Assembly (NCBI GenBank): GCA_028868825.1
Contig: JAGWTU010000016.1
Location: 39,607 to 103,606, forward strand
DNA: 64,000 nucleotides
Direction of reading: 5' to 3'
Source: Burkholderiales bacterium
GTDB lineage: Bacteria; Pseudomonadota; Gammaproteobacteria; Burkholderiales; Burkholderiaceae_C
Shown here piece after piece: positions 12,470 through 20,166 of the stretch; the stretch's first letter is position 1, and every line of letters begins with the position of its first letter. The translations under genes and the position numbers were made by a program. The notes below the pieces were generated by a model that saw only the letters and a program-made list of their open reading frames with translations, searched no databases and had not been told where the DNA came from.

Positions 12470-12615
12470 GCGGGATTTCCCTGGTGCAAACCTTAGAATG
12501 AAGGCCTGGCATCCCGGAACCGCTCCGGGCAGGCAACCCTCAAGCGTAGCGCAGCGGGCGGCGGCACGTGGTCCCGCCCCGAAAGCGCGCGCATCACCCG
12601 TCCTCAGGAAGCTTC

Positions 12616-13818
12616 ATGTCCGCATCGCTCTTCGCCACCGTCGAAATGGCCCCCCGCGACCCGATCCTGGGTCTGAACGAGCAGTTCAACGCCGATCCGA
12701 ACCCGGCCAAGGTGAACCTGGGCGTCGGCGTCTACTTCGACGATCAGGGCAAGCTGCCGGTGCTGCGCTGTGTCGCCGCGGCCGAGAAACAGCTGCTCGA
12801 ATCGCCGAAGGCGAAGAACTACCTGCCGATCGACGGCATCGCCGCCTACGACAAGGCCGTGCAGGCACTGGTCTTCGGCGCCGACAGCGCGCTGCTCGCG
12901 GCCGGCCGCGTGGCGACGATCCAGGCCCTGGGCGGCACCGGCGGCCTCAAGGTCGGCGCCGACTTCCTGAAGAAGCTGCGTCCCGGCGCCAAGGTGCTGA
13001 TCAGCGACCCGAGCTGGGAGAACCACCGCTCGATCTTCGGCCAGGCCGGCTTCGAGGTCGGCACCTACCCGTATTACGACGCCGCGACGCGCGGCATCCG
13101 CTTCGACGCCATGCTCGACACGCTGCGCGGCGCCGCGCCGGGCACGGTCGTCGTCCTCCATGCCTGCTGCCACAACCCGACCGGCTGCGACCTCACGGCG
13201 GCGCAATGGGAGCAGGTCGCCGCGGCCTGCGCCACGGCCGGCGTCGTGCCCTTCCTCGACATGGCCTACCAGGGCTTCGGCCAGGGCATCTTCGAGGACG
13301 GCGTCGCGGTGCGCTGCTTCGTCGCCGCCGGTGCGCAGTTCTTCGTCTCGACCTCGTTCTCGAAGAGCTTCTCGCTCTACGGCGAGCGCGTCGGCGCGCT
13401 CAGCGTCGTCTGCGGCAGCGCCGAGGAACAGGCGCGCGTGCTCTCGCAGCTGAAGATCGTCATCCGCGCCAACTACTCGAACCCGCCGACCTTCGGCGCC
13501 CAGGTCGTCGCCACCGTGCTCGGCACGCCGGCGCTGCGCGCGCAATGGGAGGAGGAGCTGGCCGGCATGCGCGAGCGCATCCGCGCCATGCGCCATGCGC
13601 TGGTCGCGAAGCTGCAGGCCGCCGGCGTGCCGGGCGACCTCTCGTACATCACGCGCCAGGTCGGCATGTTCAGCTACTCGGGCCTGGCCAAGGAGCAGAT
13701 GCAACGCCTGCGCAGCGAATTCGGCGTCTACGGCGTCGATTCGGGACGCATCTGCGTCGCCGCGCTCAACAGCGGCAACATCGACGCCGTCGCCGCCGCC
13801 ATCGCGCGCGTCATCTGA
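12616..13818 (+). CDS. Aromatic amino acid / aspartate aminotransferase
   Basis: A 400-residue class I aminotransferase of the AspC/TyrB subgroup Ia. It begins FATVEMAPRDPILGLNEQFN, which is diagnostic of that subgroup, and has HACCHNPTGCD (182-192) and the PLP lysine K250 in STSFSKSFSLYGERVG. Such enzymes transaminate aspartate, tyrosine and phenylalanine with 2-oxoglutarate; the balance cannot be predicted here. AGGAAG at 12606-12611 supports the ATG at 12616 over the longer frame. The gene is divergent from uvrB; TAGAAT at 12494-12499 is a possible -10 element without a good -35. Confidence 0.93.
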   Translation: MSASLFATVEMAPRDPILGLNEQFNADPNPAKVNLGVGVYFDDQGKLPVLRCVAAAEKQLLESPKAKNYLPIDGIAAYDKAVQALVFGADSALLAAGRVATIQALGGTGGLKVGADFLKKLRPGAKVLISDPSWENHRSIFGQAGFEVGTYPYYDAATRGIRFDAMLDTLRGAAPGTVVVLHACCHNPTGCDLTAAQWEQVAAACATAGVVPFLDMAYQGFGQGIFEDGVAVRCFVAAGAQFFVSTSFSKSFSLYGERVGALSVVCGSAEEQARVLSQLKIVIRANYSNPPTFGAQVVATVLGTPALRAQWEEELAGMRERIRAMRHALVAKLQAAGVPGDLSYITRQVGMFSYSGLAKEQMQRLRSEFGVYGVDSGRICVAALNSGNIDAVAAAIARVI

Positions 13819-13938
13819 TCCGGGTCGCCGGACCGCGGCTTGCTTCACGCCGGACCCGGGTCGCCGCACCCCGGGTCGGTTTGGCCCGGCACGTTCGAGG
13901 GCAATCGAGTGCATGATTGTCCGATCCGCGTCATAATT

Positions 13939-13955
13939 TTGTTGCAGCGCAGCAA
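13939..13955 (+). promoter_or_regulatory. Palindromic operator candidate before phaZ (PhaR-like)
   Basis: TTGTTGCAGCGCAGCAA is an interrupted palindrome (TTGnTGC, 3 bases, GCAnCAA) lying just after a CATAAT hexamer (13932-13937), 85 bases before the PHB depolymerase gene. As I recall them, TGC/GCA palindromes of this type are bound by PhaR repressors of PHA-granule genes in beta- and alphaproteobacteria. The assignment is inference from form and position. Confidence 0.45.
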
Positions 13956-14039
13956 AGACGCGGCGTCCGTCAGCCCCACTTCAGGCTGCGCGTTGCATGA
14001 TGCGAGTCGCTCGCATCGCGGGCATTCCGGAGACAAGAC

Positions 14040-15326
14040 ATGCTGTATCACCTGTACGAAACGCAGCGCGCGCTGATGGCGCCGTTCTCCGAGTTCGCCA
14101 GCGCCTCGGCCAAGCTCTACAACCACCCGCTCTCGCCGTTCACGCACACGCCGATGGCGCAGCGCGTCGCCGCCAGCTTCGACCTGCTGCACCGCCTGGC
14201 CAAGGAATACGAGAAGCCGCCCTTCGCGATCACGGCGGCCACCGTCGACGGCATCGAGGTCGCCGTGCAGGAGCAGATCGCGCTGACGAAGCCCTTCTGC
14301 CGCCTGCTGCGCTTCAAGCGCTTCACCGACAACCCGCAGGCGCTGTCGGTGATGAAGTCGCAGCCGACCGTGCTCGTCGTCGCGCCGCTGTCGGGCCACC
14401 ACTCGACCCTGCTGCGCGACACGGTCAAGAGCCTGCTGCACGACCACAAGGTCTTCATCACCGACTGGACCGACGCGCGCATGGTCCCGCTCGAGGTCGG
14501 CCCCTTCCACCTCGACGACTATGTCGCCTACGTGCAGGAGTTCATCCGCCACATCGGCCCCAATGTGCACGTGATCTCGGTCTGCCAGCCGACGGTGCCG
14601 GTGCTCGCGGCGGTGTCGCTGCTGGCCAGCGCGGGCGAGCCGACGCCGCGCACGATGACGATGATGGGCGGTCCGATCGACGCGCGCCGCAGCCCGACCG
14701 CGGTCAACAACCTGGCGATGAACAAGAGCCACAGCTGGTTCGAGAACAACGTCATCTTCCGCGTGCCGCAGAATTTCCCCGGCGCCGGCCGTCGCGTCTA
14801 CCCGGGCTTCCTGCAGCACACCGGCTTCGTCGCGATGAACCCGGATCGCCACATGAGCAGTCATTACGACTACTTCAAGGACCTGATCCGCGGCGACGAC
14901 GACAGCGCCGAATCGCATCGCCAGTTCTACGACGAGTACAACGCCGTGCTCGACATGCCGGCCGAGTACTACCTGGAGACGATCAAGGTCGTGTTCCAGG
15001 ATTTCGCGCTGTGCAACGGCAACTGGATGGTCAACGGCGAGCTCGTACGGCCGCAGGACATCCGCAACACGGCGCTGCTGACGATCGAGGGCGAACTCGA
15101 CGACATCTCGGGCGCCGGCCAGACGCGTGCCGCGCATGAGCTGTGCTCGGGCATCCCGAAGGAGCGCCAGTTCCACTACGACGCGATGGGTGCCGGTCAC
15201 TACGGCATCTTCGCGGGCAAGCGCTGGCGCGAGAAGGTCTACCCCGAAGTTCGGGCCTTCATCGCCCGCTACGACGCCGAAGCCGCCGCGCAGAAGCCGG
15301 CACGCAAGCGCACCGCGGCGGCCTGA
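14040..15326 (+). CDS. phaZ: Intracellular polyhydroxybutyrate depolymerase
   Basis: This enzyme breaks down the cell's own PHB granules to hydroxybutyrate units. The 428-residue product matches the PhaZ1 type of Cupriavidus: the start MLYHLYETQRALMAPF is conserved and there is no signal peptide. The nucleophile is a cysteine, C182, in SVCQPT rather than a serine lipase box. A C-terminal histidine lies in MGAGHYGIFAG and an acidic residue in GELDDISG. The lysine/arginine/alanine tail (KPARKRTAAA) may help granule binding, which is inference. It stands alone between tyrB-like and rnfB-like genes, with a PhaR-like palindrome in front. Confidence 0.93.
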   Translation: MLYHLYETQRALMAPFSEFASASAKLYNHPLSPFTHTPMAQRVAASFDLLHRLAKEYEKPPFAITAATVDGIEVAVQEQIALTKPFCRLLRFKRFTDNPQALSVMKSQPTVLVVAPLSGHHSTLLRDTVKSLLHDHKVFITDWTDARMVPLEVGPFHLDDYVAYVQEFIRHIGPNVHVISVCQPTVPVLAAVSLLASAGEPTPRTMTMMGGPIDARRSPTAVNNLAMNKSHSWFENNVIFRVPQNFPGAGRRVYPGFLQHTGFVAMNPDRHMSSHYDYFKDLIRGDDDSAESHRQFYDEYNAVLDMPAEYYLETIKVVFQDFALCNGNWMVNGELVRPQDIRNTALLTIEGELDDISGAGQTRAAHELCSGIPKERQFHYDAMGAGHYGIFAGKRWREKVYPEVRAFIARYDAEAAAQKPARKRTAAA

Positions 15327-15358
15327 ACCCGCGGCCGGCGCCGGCCGATAATCGGCCG

Positions 15359-16057
15359 GTGACCGCCGCCCTGCCCACCGTCGCCATACCGCTGGCGCAG
15401 ACGCTCGACGATGCGCTGCCGCAGACGCAGTGCACGCGTTGCGGCTACCCCGATTGCCGCGCCTACGCCGACGCCATCGCCGCCGGCGAAGCCGCGATCA
15501 ACCGCTGCCCGCCCGGCGGCGCCGAGGGGGTCGCGCGGCTGGCCGCGATCACCGCGCGGCCGTTGATGCCGCTGGACCCCGAACGCGGCGTCGAAGGTCC
15601 GCGCGCGCTGGCCGTGATCGACGAGTCCTGGTGCATCGGCTGCACGTTGTGCATCAAGGCCTGCCCGGTCGACTGCATCGTCGGCGCTTCCAAGGTCATG
15701 CACCAGGTCATCGACGAACAATGCACCGGCTGCGAGCTGTGCGTGCCGGTGTGCCCGGTCGACTGCATCGCGATGGTCCCGGTGACCGGCGCGCGCACCG
15801 GCTGGCAGGCCTGGAGTGCGGCGCAGGCCGGGCAGGCGCGCGAGCGCTACGCCTTCCACCGTATTCGCGTCGAGCGCGAGCGGCGTGAGAACGACGAGCG
15901 CCTGGTCGCGAAGGCGCAGGCCAAGCTCGCCGACCTCGCCGCGCACAGCCGCCACACCGATGCCGCCGTGCTCGATGCCAAGCGCGCGGTGATCGAGGCC
16001 GCGCTGCAGCGCGCCGCCGCGCGCCGCGCCGCCGAACCCGACGCGCATGAAGACTGA
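15359..16057 (+). CDS. RnfB-like ferredoxin without membrane anchor
   Basis: A 232-residue RnfB/RsxB-family iron-sulfur protein. Residues about 15-60 form the Fe4S domain (QTQCTRCGYPDCRAYADAI, with a later cysteine in NRCPPGG). Two classical [4Fe-4S] motifs follow, CIGCTLCIKACPVDC and CTGCELCVPVCPVDC. The tail is a charged helix rich in Arg, Ala and Glu. RnfB normally has an N-terminal membrane helix and works within an RnfABCDGE complex; here the helix is missing and no other rnf gene is present. The start is a GTG at 15359, the first codon of the homologous part. It overlaps nth by 11 bases, a classic neighbour. Confidence 0.88.
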   Translation: MTAALPTVAIPLAQTLDDALPQTQCTRCGYPDCRAYADAIAAGEAAINRCPPGGAEGVARLAAITARPLMPLDPERGVEGPRALAVIDESWCIGCTLCIKACPVDCIVGASKVMHQVIDEQCTGCELCVPVCPVDCIAMVPVTGARTGWQAWSAAQAGQARERYAFHRIRVERERRENDERLVAKAQAKLADLAAHSRHTDAAVLDAKRAVIEAALQRAAARRAAEPDAHED

Positions 16058-16688
16058 GGCCATCGATCCCTTCTTCGCGACGCTGGCGGCGGCCAATCCG
16101 CAGCCGCGCAGCGAACTCGAGTACACGAGCGTGTTCGAGTTGCTGGCCGCCGTACTGCTCTCGGCGCAGGCCACCGACGTCGGCGTCAACAAGGCCACGC
16201 GCACGCTGTTCGCGCTGGCCTGGACGCCGCAGCGCATCTGCGCGCTGGGCGTCGAGCGCGTGACCGAGCTGATCCGCACGATCGGCCTCTTCCGCACCAA
16301 GGCGCGCAACCTCGTGCGCACCTGCGAGATCCTCATCGCCGAGCATGGCGGCGCGGTGCCGCGCGAGCGCGCCGCGCTCGAGGCCCTGCCCGGCGTCGGT
16401 CGCAAGACCGCCAACGTCGTCCTCAACGTCGCCTTCGGCGAGCCGACGATGGCCGTCGACACGCATGTCTTCCGCGTCGCCAACCGCACCGGCCTCGCGC
16501 CCGGGCGCAACCCGGCCGAGGTCGAGGCGGCGCTGCTGCGCCGCGTCCCCGAGCGCTGGCGGCTGCACGCCCACCATTGGCTGATCCTGCACGGGCGTTA
16601 TGTCTGCGTCGCGCGCAGCCCGCATTGCGACGCCTGCGCGGTACGCGTCTGGTGCGATCAGGGCGCTTCTACAATGGGCACCGGATGA
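16047..16688 (+). CDS. nth: Endonuclease III
   Basis: A base-excision repair DNA glycosylase/AP lyase for oxidised pyrimidines. The 213-residue protein has the helix-hairpin-helix LPGVGRKTA with catalytic K120 and the catalytic aspartate D138 (VDTHVFRV). The C-terminal [4Fe-4S] loop has spacing C-x6-C-x2-C-x5-C, visible from CVARSPHC onward. It overlaps the ferredoxin gene upstream by 11 bases and the next gene by 4 (ATGA), so the four genes to zapA probably form one unit. Confidence 0.97.
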   Translation: MKTEAIDPFFATLAAANPQPRSELEYTSVFELLAAVLLSAQATDVGVNKATRTLFALAWTPQRICALGVERVTELIRTIGLFRTKARNLVRTCEILIAEHGGAVPRERAALEALPGVGRKTANVVLNVAFGEPTMAVDTHVFRVANRTGLAPGRNPAEVEAALLRRVPERWRLHAHHWLILHGRYVCVARSPHCDACAVRVWCDQGASTMGTG

Positions 16689-16903
16689 GCAAACTCGAAG
16701 ATCTTTTCGAACGGGTGGACCGTCTGGTGCTGCGGCACCAGGAGCTCAAGCGCGCGAGCACGTTGATCGAACAGCAGCTCGTCGCGGTCACCGCCGAGCG
16801 CGACAGCCTGCGCTCGCGGCTGGCGGCGGCACGTTCGCGCATCGACGCGCTGCTCGAGCGCCTGCCCGCCGACAGTGGCACGCGCAAGGACGGCGCGCCG
16901 TGA
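16685..16903 (+). CDS. Small coiled-coil protein upstream of zapA (ZapB-like, TIGR02449 type)
   Basis: A 72-residue protein that is almost wholly one amphipathic coiled coil (residues about 1-58: LEDLFERVDRLV, LIEQQLVAV, LRSRLAAARSRIDALLERL). Its place directly before zapA and 6S RNA, its size and its leucine/arginine heptads match the small family often annotated as TIGR02449. By analogy with ZapB it may act in division-ring organisation, but that is inference. Four-base ATGA overlaps join it to nth and to zapA. Confidence 0.8.
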   Translation: MSKLEDLFERVDRLVLRHQELKRASTLIEQQLVAVTAERDSLRSRLAAARSRIDALLERLPADSGTRKDGAP

Positions 16904-17226
16904 AGCAGATCGAAGTCACGATCCTCGGCCAAGTCTACATGCTCGGTTGCCCCGAGGGCGGCGAGGCGCTGCTGCAGGCGGCGGTCGCCGGGGTCGACAA
17001 GGAGATGACGACGATCCGCGATTCGGGCAAGGTCAAGGCGCGCGAACGCATCGCCGTGCTGGCCGCGCTGAACCTCGCGTACCAGCTGGCCGAGCGTGGT
17101 CAGGCGGCGCCGCCGCGCGCCGGCGCGGCGGCCGATCCGACATCCGCGGGCGACAGCGGCGCCGACATCGAAGGACTGCTGCGCCGCGTCGACGCCGCGC
17201 TCGGTGACGATGGTCGCTTGTTGTGA
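16900..17226 (+). CDS. zapA: Cell division protein ZapA
   Basis: ZapA binds FtsZ and bundles its filaments at mid-cell. The 108-residue protein has the compact N-terminal head (KQIEVTILGQVYMLGCPEGGEALLQAAVAGVD) and a C-terminal coiled coil (ARERIAVLAALNLAYQLAE); the tail is Ala/Gly-rich. The start is a GTG at 16900 overlapping the previous stop, chosen because homology begins there. It is followed directly by 6S RNA, an order conserved across many beta- and gammaproteobacteria. Confidence 0.93.
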   Translation: MKQIEVTILGQVYMLGCPEGGEALLQAAVAGVDKEMTTIRDSGKVKARERIAVLAALNLAYQLAERGQAAPPRAGAAADPTSAGDSGADIEGLLRRVDAALGDDGRLL

Positions 17227-17270
17227 CATCCGGCGCGCTCCAGGCGCGCCGATGCGGGTCTAGAATGGAC

Positions 17271-17453
17271 TCGTCCGTCGTGTTCGCGTGAGCTCAATAT
17301 TTCCTTGAACCGATGCTCATTGAGCCAGGGCTTGGAACATTGCCGGGTTGGTGTGATCGTCTCGCGTCAGATGAACCCGAAACCCGGCTGACCTCGCCCA
17401 CCTGAACTTCCCTGAGGGTTCAGGAATGCGGTTCACGGTTCACGGCGGACACC
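17271..17453 (+). ncRNA. ssrS: 6S RNA
   Basis: This 245-base gap between zapA and the EVE gene is the standard site of 6S RNA, which binds the sigma-70 RNA polymerase holoenzyme in stationary phase. The closing stem is visible: GTCCGTCGTG (17273-17282) pairs with CACGGCGGAC (17441-17450) with one G-U. The 3' arm contains the hairpin CCTGAAC/GTTCAGG (17401-17407 with 17418-17424), like the CUUGAAC/GUUCAAG hairpin of the E. coli RNA. TAGAAT at 17261-17266 is a fitting -10 element just upstream. Ends are approximate. Confidence 0.85.
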
Positions 17454-17472
17454 CCCACCTTCTCCGGTCGCC

Positions 17473-17946
17473 ATGCCCGCCCGATCCAACTATTGGTTGA
17501 TGAAGAGCGAGCCCGCCGAGGCCTCGATCGACGACCTCGCCCGCGCGCCGCACCGCACGCTGCCCTGGACCGGCGTGCGCAACTACCAAGCGCGCAATTT
17601 CATGCGCGACGAGATGCAGCGCGGCGACGGCGTGCTCTTCTATCACTCGTCCTGTGCCGAACCGGGGATCGCCGGCATCGCCCGGGTCGCCGGCGGACTC
17701 GGCCCCGACCCGACACAGTTCGACCCCGCGAGCCCCTACCACGATCCGAAGTCCAAGCCCGAGGCGCCGCGCTGGTTCAAGGTCGACGTGACGCTGGTGC
17801 GCAAGACGCCACTGCTGAGCCTGAGCGCGATGCGCGCGGCGCCCGAACTGGCGACTATGCAGGTGCTGCGTCGCGGCAACCGGCTCTCGATCACGCCGGT
17901 CACCGAGACCGAATGGCAGGCCGTGCTGGCCTTGCTCGGCGGCTGA
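17473..17946 (+). CDS. EVE domain protein
   Basis: A 157-residue single-domain EVE protein, PUA-like fold. It has the typical YWLMKSEP start (residues 7-14), WTGVRNYQARNFMRDEM, and the DVTLVRKTPLLSL strand region. EVE domains bind modified bases in nucleic acids; the role of the stand-alone bacterial form is not settled. The position after 6S RNA recurs in Burkholderiales. It ends 36 bases before the convergent PAS/GGDEF gene. Confidence 0.92.
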   Translation: MPARSNYWLMKSEPAEASIDDLARAPHRTLPWTGVRNYQARNFMRDEMQRGDGVLFYHSSCAEPGIAGIARVAGGLGPDPTQFDPASPYHDPKSKPEAPRWFKVDVTLVRKTPLLSLSAMRAAPELATMQVLRRGNRLSITPVTETEWQAVLALLGG

Positions 17947-17982
17947 TCGGGGGTTGATCGGCGGCTGAACGACGCCGCCGGG

Positions 17983-19002
17983 TCAATCGGATTCGAAGCG
18001 GATCGCCGCCAGCGTCACGTGGTTGCCGCCGCGGCGCCGGGCCTCGGCCAGCGCCGCCTCGGAGGCCGCCACCAGCGCCTCCTGGGTCTGCGCCGTGTGC
18101 GGGAAGCTCGCCACGCCCATCGCGACCGTGAAACCGAGCTCCTGGCCCTCGTGGACGACGATCTGGCCCGCGCATTTGCGCCGCAGACCTTCCATCCGCG
18201 CATGCGCGGTCGCCAATCCGACGCCCGAGAGCAGGACACCGAAGCGCTGCTCGTCGTAGCGGCAGGAGGCGTCCATCGCCCGCGTGCCGCTGCGCAGCAG
18301 ACGGCCCACGGCCTCGAGCACGCAATGGGTGCCGGCCGCACCCAGCGCGAGGACCTTGGGCGGCGGCGGGTCGACCTCTATGAAGACGAGCGAGAACTCG
18401 CGATGCTCGCGCAGAGAGAGGTCGACCTCGCGCCGCAGCTGGTCCTCGAAATGGGCGCGCCGGTAGAGCCCCGAATCGGGGTCGCGCAGCGCCTGGTCGG
18501 AGACCTCGCGCCGCAGCAGTTCGTTGGCGCGCTGCTGCTGCTCGATCTGCTCGAGCGCCTGGCGCAGCTGGGTCGCGCGCTCGCGCTGCGGCGCGAGGTC
18601 GGTCCAGACGCTGCACAGCCAGCGCCGGCCCTGCGCATCGGCTTCGGTGGCCAGGCGCAGGACCGAGAACTCGCGCTTGACGCCCTTCCATTCGAAGCGG
18701 TGCTCGCTCGTCAGCGCCTGCCCATGCGCGACCGCCGTGTGGTCGGCCGCGCGCAACGCCGTCATCAAGGCGGGGCTGTCGAAGACGTCGGCATCGCCGT
18801 GGCCCAGCACCTCGTGCGGGGCACGCTGCAGGAAGCCCAGCATGGCCTCGTTGACGTGCACGAGCGTGTTGCTCGCCAGGTCCTTGATCGCCAGCAGTTG
18901 GCCCTCGCGCTGCAGCAGCACCGGCAGCAGCCCCGCCAGCAAGGTGCGCAGTTGCTCAGCCGCCAGTGGCGGCGCGGCGGACAAGTCCAGCGTCGGGTTC
19001 AT
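17983..19002 (-). CDS. PAS plus degenerate GGDEF domain protein
   Basis: A soluble 339-residue signalling protein. A PAS domain spans about 30-145 (VHVNEAMLGFLQRAPHEVLGHGD), followed by a short coiled coil (about 140-170) and a C-terminal GGDEF fold starting at DPDSGLYRRAHFEDQL. The catalytic loop, normally RYGGEEF, reads RYDEQRF, so the glycines that bind GTP are lost; diguanylate cyclase activity is unlikely. The I-site RxxD is also not evident. It could be a c-di-GMP or GTP sensor, or a protein-interaction module. No EAL partner is adjacent. Family is clear; function is unknown. Confidence 0.85.
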   Translation of the reverse strand: MNPTLDLSAAPPLAAEQLRTLLAGLLPVLLQREGQLLAIKDLASNTLVHVNEAMLGFLQRAPHEVLGHGDADVFDSPALMTALRAADHTAVAHGQALTSEHRFEWKGVKREFSVLRLATEADAQGRRWLCSVWTDLAPQRERATQLRQALEQIEQQQRANELLRREVSDQALRDPDSGLYRRAHFEDQLRREVDLSLREHREFSLVFIEVDPPPPKVLALGAAGTHCVLEAVGRLLRSGTRAMDASCRYDEQRFGVLLSGVGLATAHARMEGLRRKCAGQIVVHEGQELGFTVAMGVASFPHTAQTQEALVAASEAALAEARRRGGNHVTLAAIRFESD

Positions 19003-19123
19003 GCGGGCGGTGCGGACAGTGCGGACGGTCGGATGGATGGCGACGATCGATGGGGTCGCGCCCTATCTTGGTGTGACGGGCGCCTCAGATCAAGCGTCAT
19101 CGACATTTTCGCCCCTAGTTTGA

Positions 19124-19139
19124 CCCCCTGATCAGGGGG
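19124..19139. repeat. Perfect 16-base palindrome CCCCCTGATCAGGGGG
   Basis: The sequence equals its own reverse complement over 16 bases. It lies about 120 bases before the minus-strand PAS/GGDEF start and about 105 bases before the rpsU -35 element. It could be an operator for a dimeric regulator or a short cruciform. No known regulator consensus was recognised. Confidence 0.5.
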
Positions 19140-19242
19140 CTGCCCGGACATTCGTCTACGGCATGCGCAAGCACGGGTCGCGCGACCGCGAGCCGCAAGC
19201 GATCGGGCGACCGCCGCCTCCACGCACCGGGACCCGGCCGAC

Positions 19243-19273
19243 TTGCTCCGGATATCGGTTCGCGGTCTATAAT
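19243..19273 (+). promoter_or_regulatory. rpsU promoter
   Basis: A consensus TATAAT at 19268-19273 is preceded by TTGCTC at 19243-19248 with a 19-base spacer, rather long. Transcription would start near 19280 and give a leader of about 110 bases for rpsU. Confidence 0.7.
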
Positions 19274-19391
19274 GTTGGGCTTTGCTGGCAAACCAGCGCA
19301 TCGACCGCTCCGTGGTCGGCCCCGATCGACGGCTTCGATCGTCGGGTCGGCGGGCCGGCACCGGGCGCGCATCATCGGGATTCCTGACCAC

Positions 19392-19604
19392 ATGACCACC
19401 ATCCGCGTCAAAGAAAACGAGCCGTTCGACGTCGCCCTGCGCCGTTTCAAGCGCACCATCGAAAAGATCGGCCTGCTGACCGAGTTGCGTGCCCGTGAGT
19501 TCTACGAGAAGCCCACCGCCGAGCGCAAGCGCAAGAAGGCGGCCGCCGTGAAGCGCCACTTCAAGCGCGTGCGCAGCATGCAGCTGCCCAAGAAGCTGTA
19601 CTGA
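19392..19604 (+). CDS. rpsU: 30S ribosomal protein S21
   Basis: A 70-residue S21: [21 protein letters not shown], the middle [21 protein letters not shown], and the basic C-terminus. S21 sits on the 30S platform close to the anti-Shine-Dalgarno and is needed for initiation on natural mRNAs. The ATG at 19392 is the conserved start; the frame is open upstream through the leader. It is followed by a strong GC hairpin and then yqeY, the usual neighbour. dnaG and rpoD, often the next genes, are not here. Confidence 0.98.
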   Translation: MTTIRVKENEPFDVALRRFKRTIEKIGLLTELRAREFYEKPTAERKRKKAAAVKRHFKRVRSMQLPKKLY

Positions 19605-19659
19605 ACCCGGGCCTGCGGCCGGCGCACGCGATCCGCGCGCGGCGCCCGCCCCGCCTACC

Positions 19660-19688
19660 AAGCCCGCGCGGGACACCGGCGCGGGCTT
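19660..19688 (+). terminator. Hairpin after rpsU
   Basis: AAGCCCGCGC (19660-19669) and GCGCGGGCTT (19679-19688) form a perfect 10-bp stem with a 9-base loop. What follows (GTTGCATTGG) is only weakly T-rich, so it is likely a partial terminator or attenuator between rpsU and yqeY. Confidence 0.6.
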
Positions 19689-19713
19689 GTTGCATTGGAA
19701 GCGACCGCCAGCC

Positions 19714-20166
19714 ATGAGCACATTGAAAGAGCGCATCACCGAGGACATGAAGGCCGCGATGCGGGCCAAGGAGGCCGACCGGCTCTCGACCATCCGCCTG
19801 CTGCTGGCCGCCTGCAAGCAGCGCGAGGTCGATGAGCGCATCGTGCTCGACGACGCCGCCGTGATCGCGATCATCGACAAGCTGATCAAGCAGCGCAAGG
19901 ATTCGATCACCGCCTTCGAGCAGGGCGGCCGCGCCGACCTCGTCGCCAAGGAAAGCGCCGAGGTCCATGTGCTGCAGGCCTACCTGCCGCAGCGCATGTC
20001 GCCGGCCGAGGTCGACGCTGCCGTCGCAGCGCTGGTGAAGGAACTCGGCGCCGGCGGCCCCGGTGACATGGGCAAGGTGATGGCTGCGGCGAAGAGCCGC
20101 TTCACCGGCCAGGCCGAGATGAGCCTGGTTTCGGCCTCGGTCAAGCGCGCGCTGGGGCAGTCATGA
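19714..20166 (+). CDS. GatB/YqeY domain protein
   Basis: A 150-residue YqeY-family protein. It starts MSTLKERITEDMKAAMRAKEADRLSTIRLLLAACKQREVDER and has the conserved YLPQRMS segment in the middle and GDMGKVMAAAKSRFTGQA near the end. The domain is the one fused to GatB of the tRNA amidotransferase and binds tRNA-like structures; the stand-alone role is unproven. It is the regular partner of rpsU. The stop overlaps the start of the next gene by 4 bases. Confidence 0.93.
   Translation: MSTLKERITEDMKAAMRAKEADRLSTIRLLLAACKQREVDERIVLDDAAVIAIIDKLIKQRKDSITAFEQGGRADLVAKESAEVHVLQAYLPQRMSPAEVDAAVAALVKELGAGGPGDMGKVMAAAKSRFTGQAEMSLVSASVKRALGQS

Larger units (their letters stand above)
19003..19391 (+). 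other. 389-base intergenic region between the PAS/GGDEF gene and rpsU
   Basis: It holds the rpsU promoter near 19243-19273 and a perfect 16-base palindrome at 19124-19139. An inverted repeat GCGCCC/GGGCGC lies near 19054-19083, close to the start of the minus-strand gene. On the minus strand TTGATC, 17 bases, then CAAGAT is a weak promoter candidate for that gene. A 75-codon open frame at 19163-19387 crosses the rpsU promoter and looks random. Confidence 0.6.

Noticed and set aside
12470..12615. SOS (LexA) box before uvrB
   Set aside because: No CTGT-N8-ACAG or close variant is visible in the gap.
13819..13880. CCGGGTC/GACCCGG hairpin after the aromatic aminotransferase as a terminator
   Set aside because: The stem is real but short and interrupted, and no T-run follows, so it was not called.
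19163..19387. A 75-codon open frame before rpsU
   Set aside because: It runs through the rpsU promoter and start region, has no ribosome site and shows no recognisable sequence.
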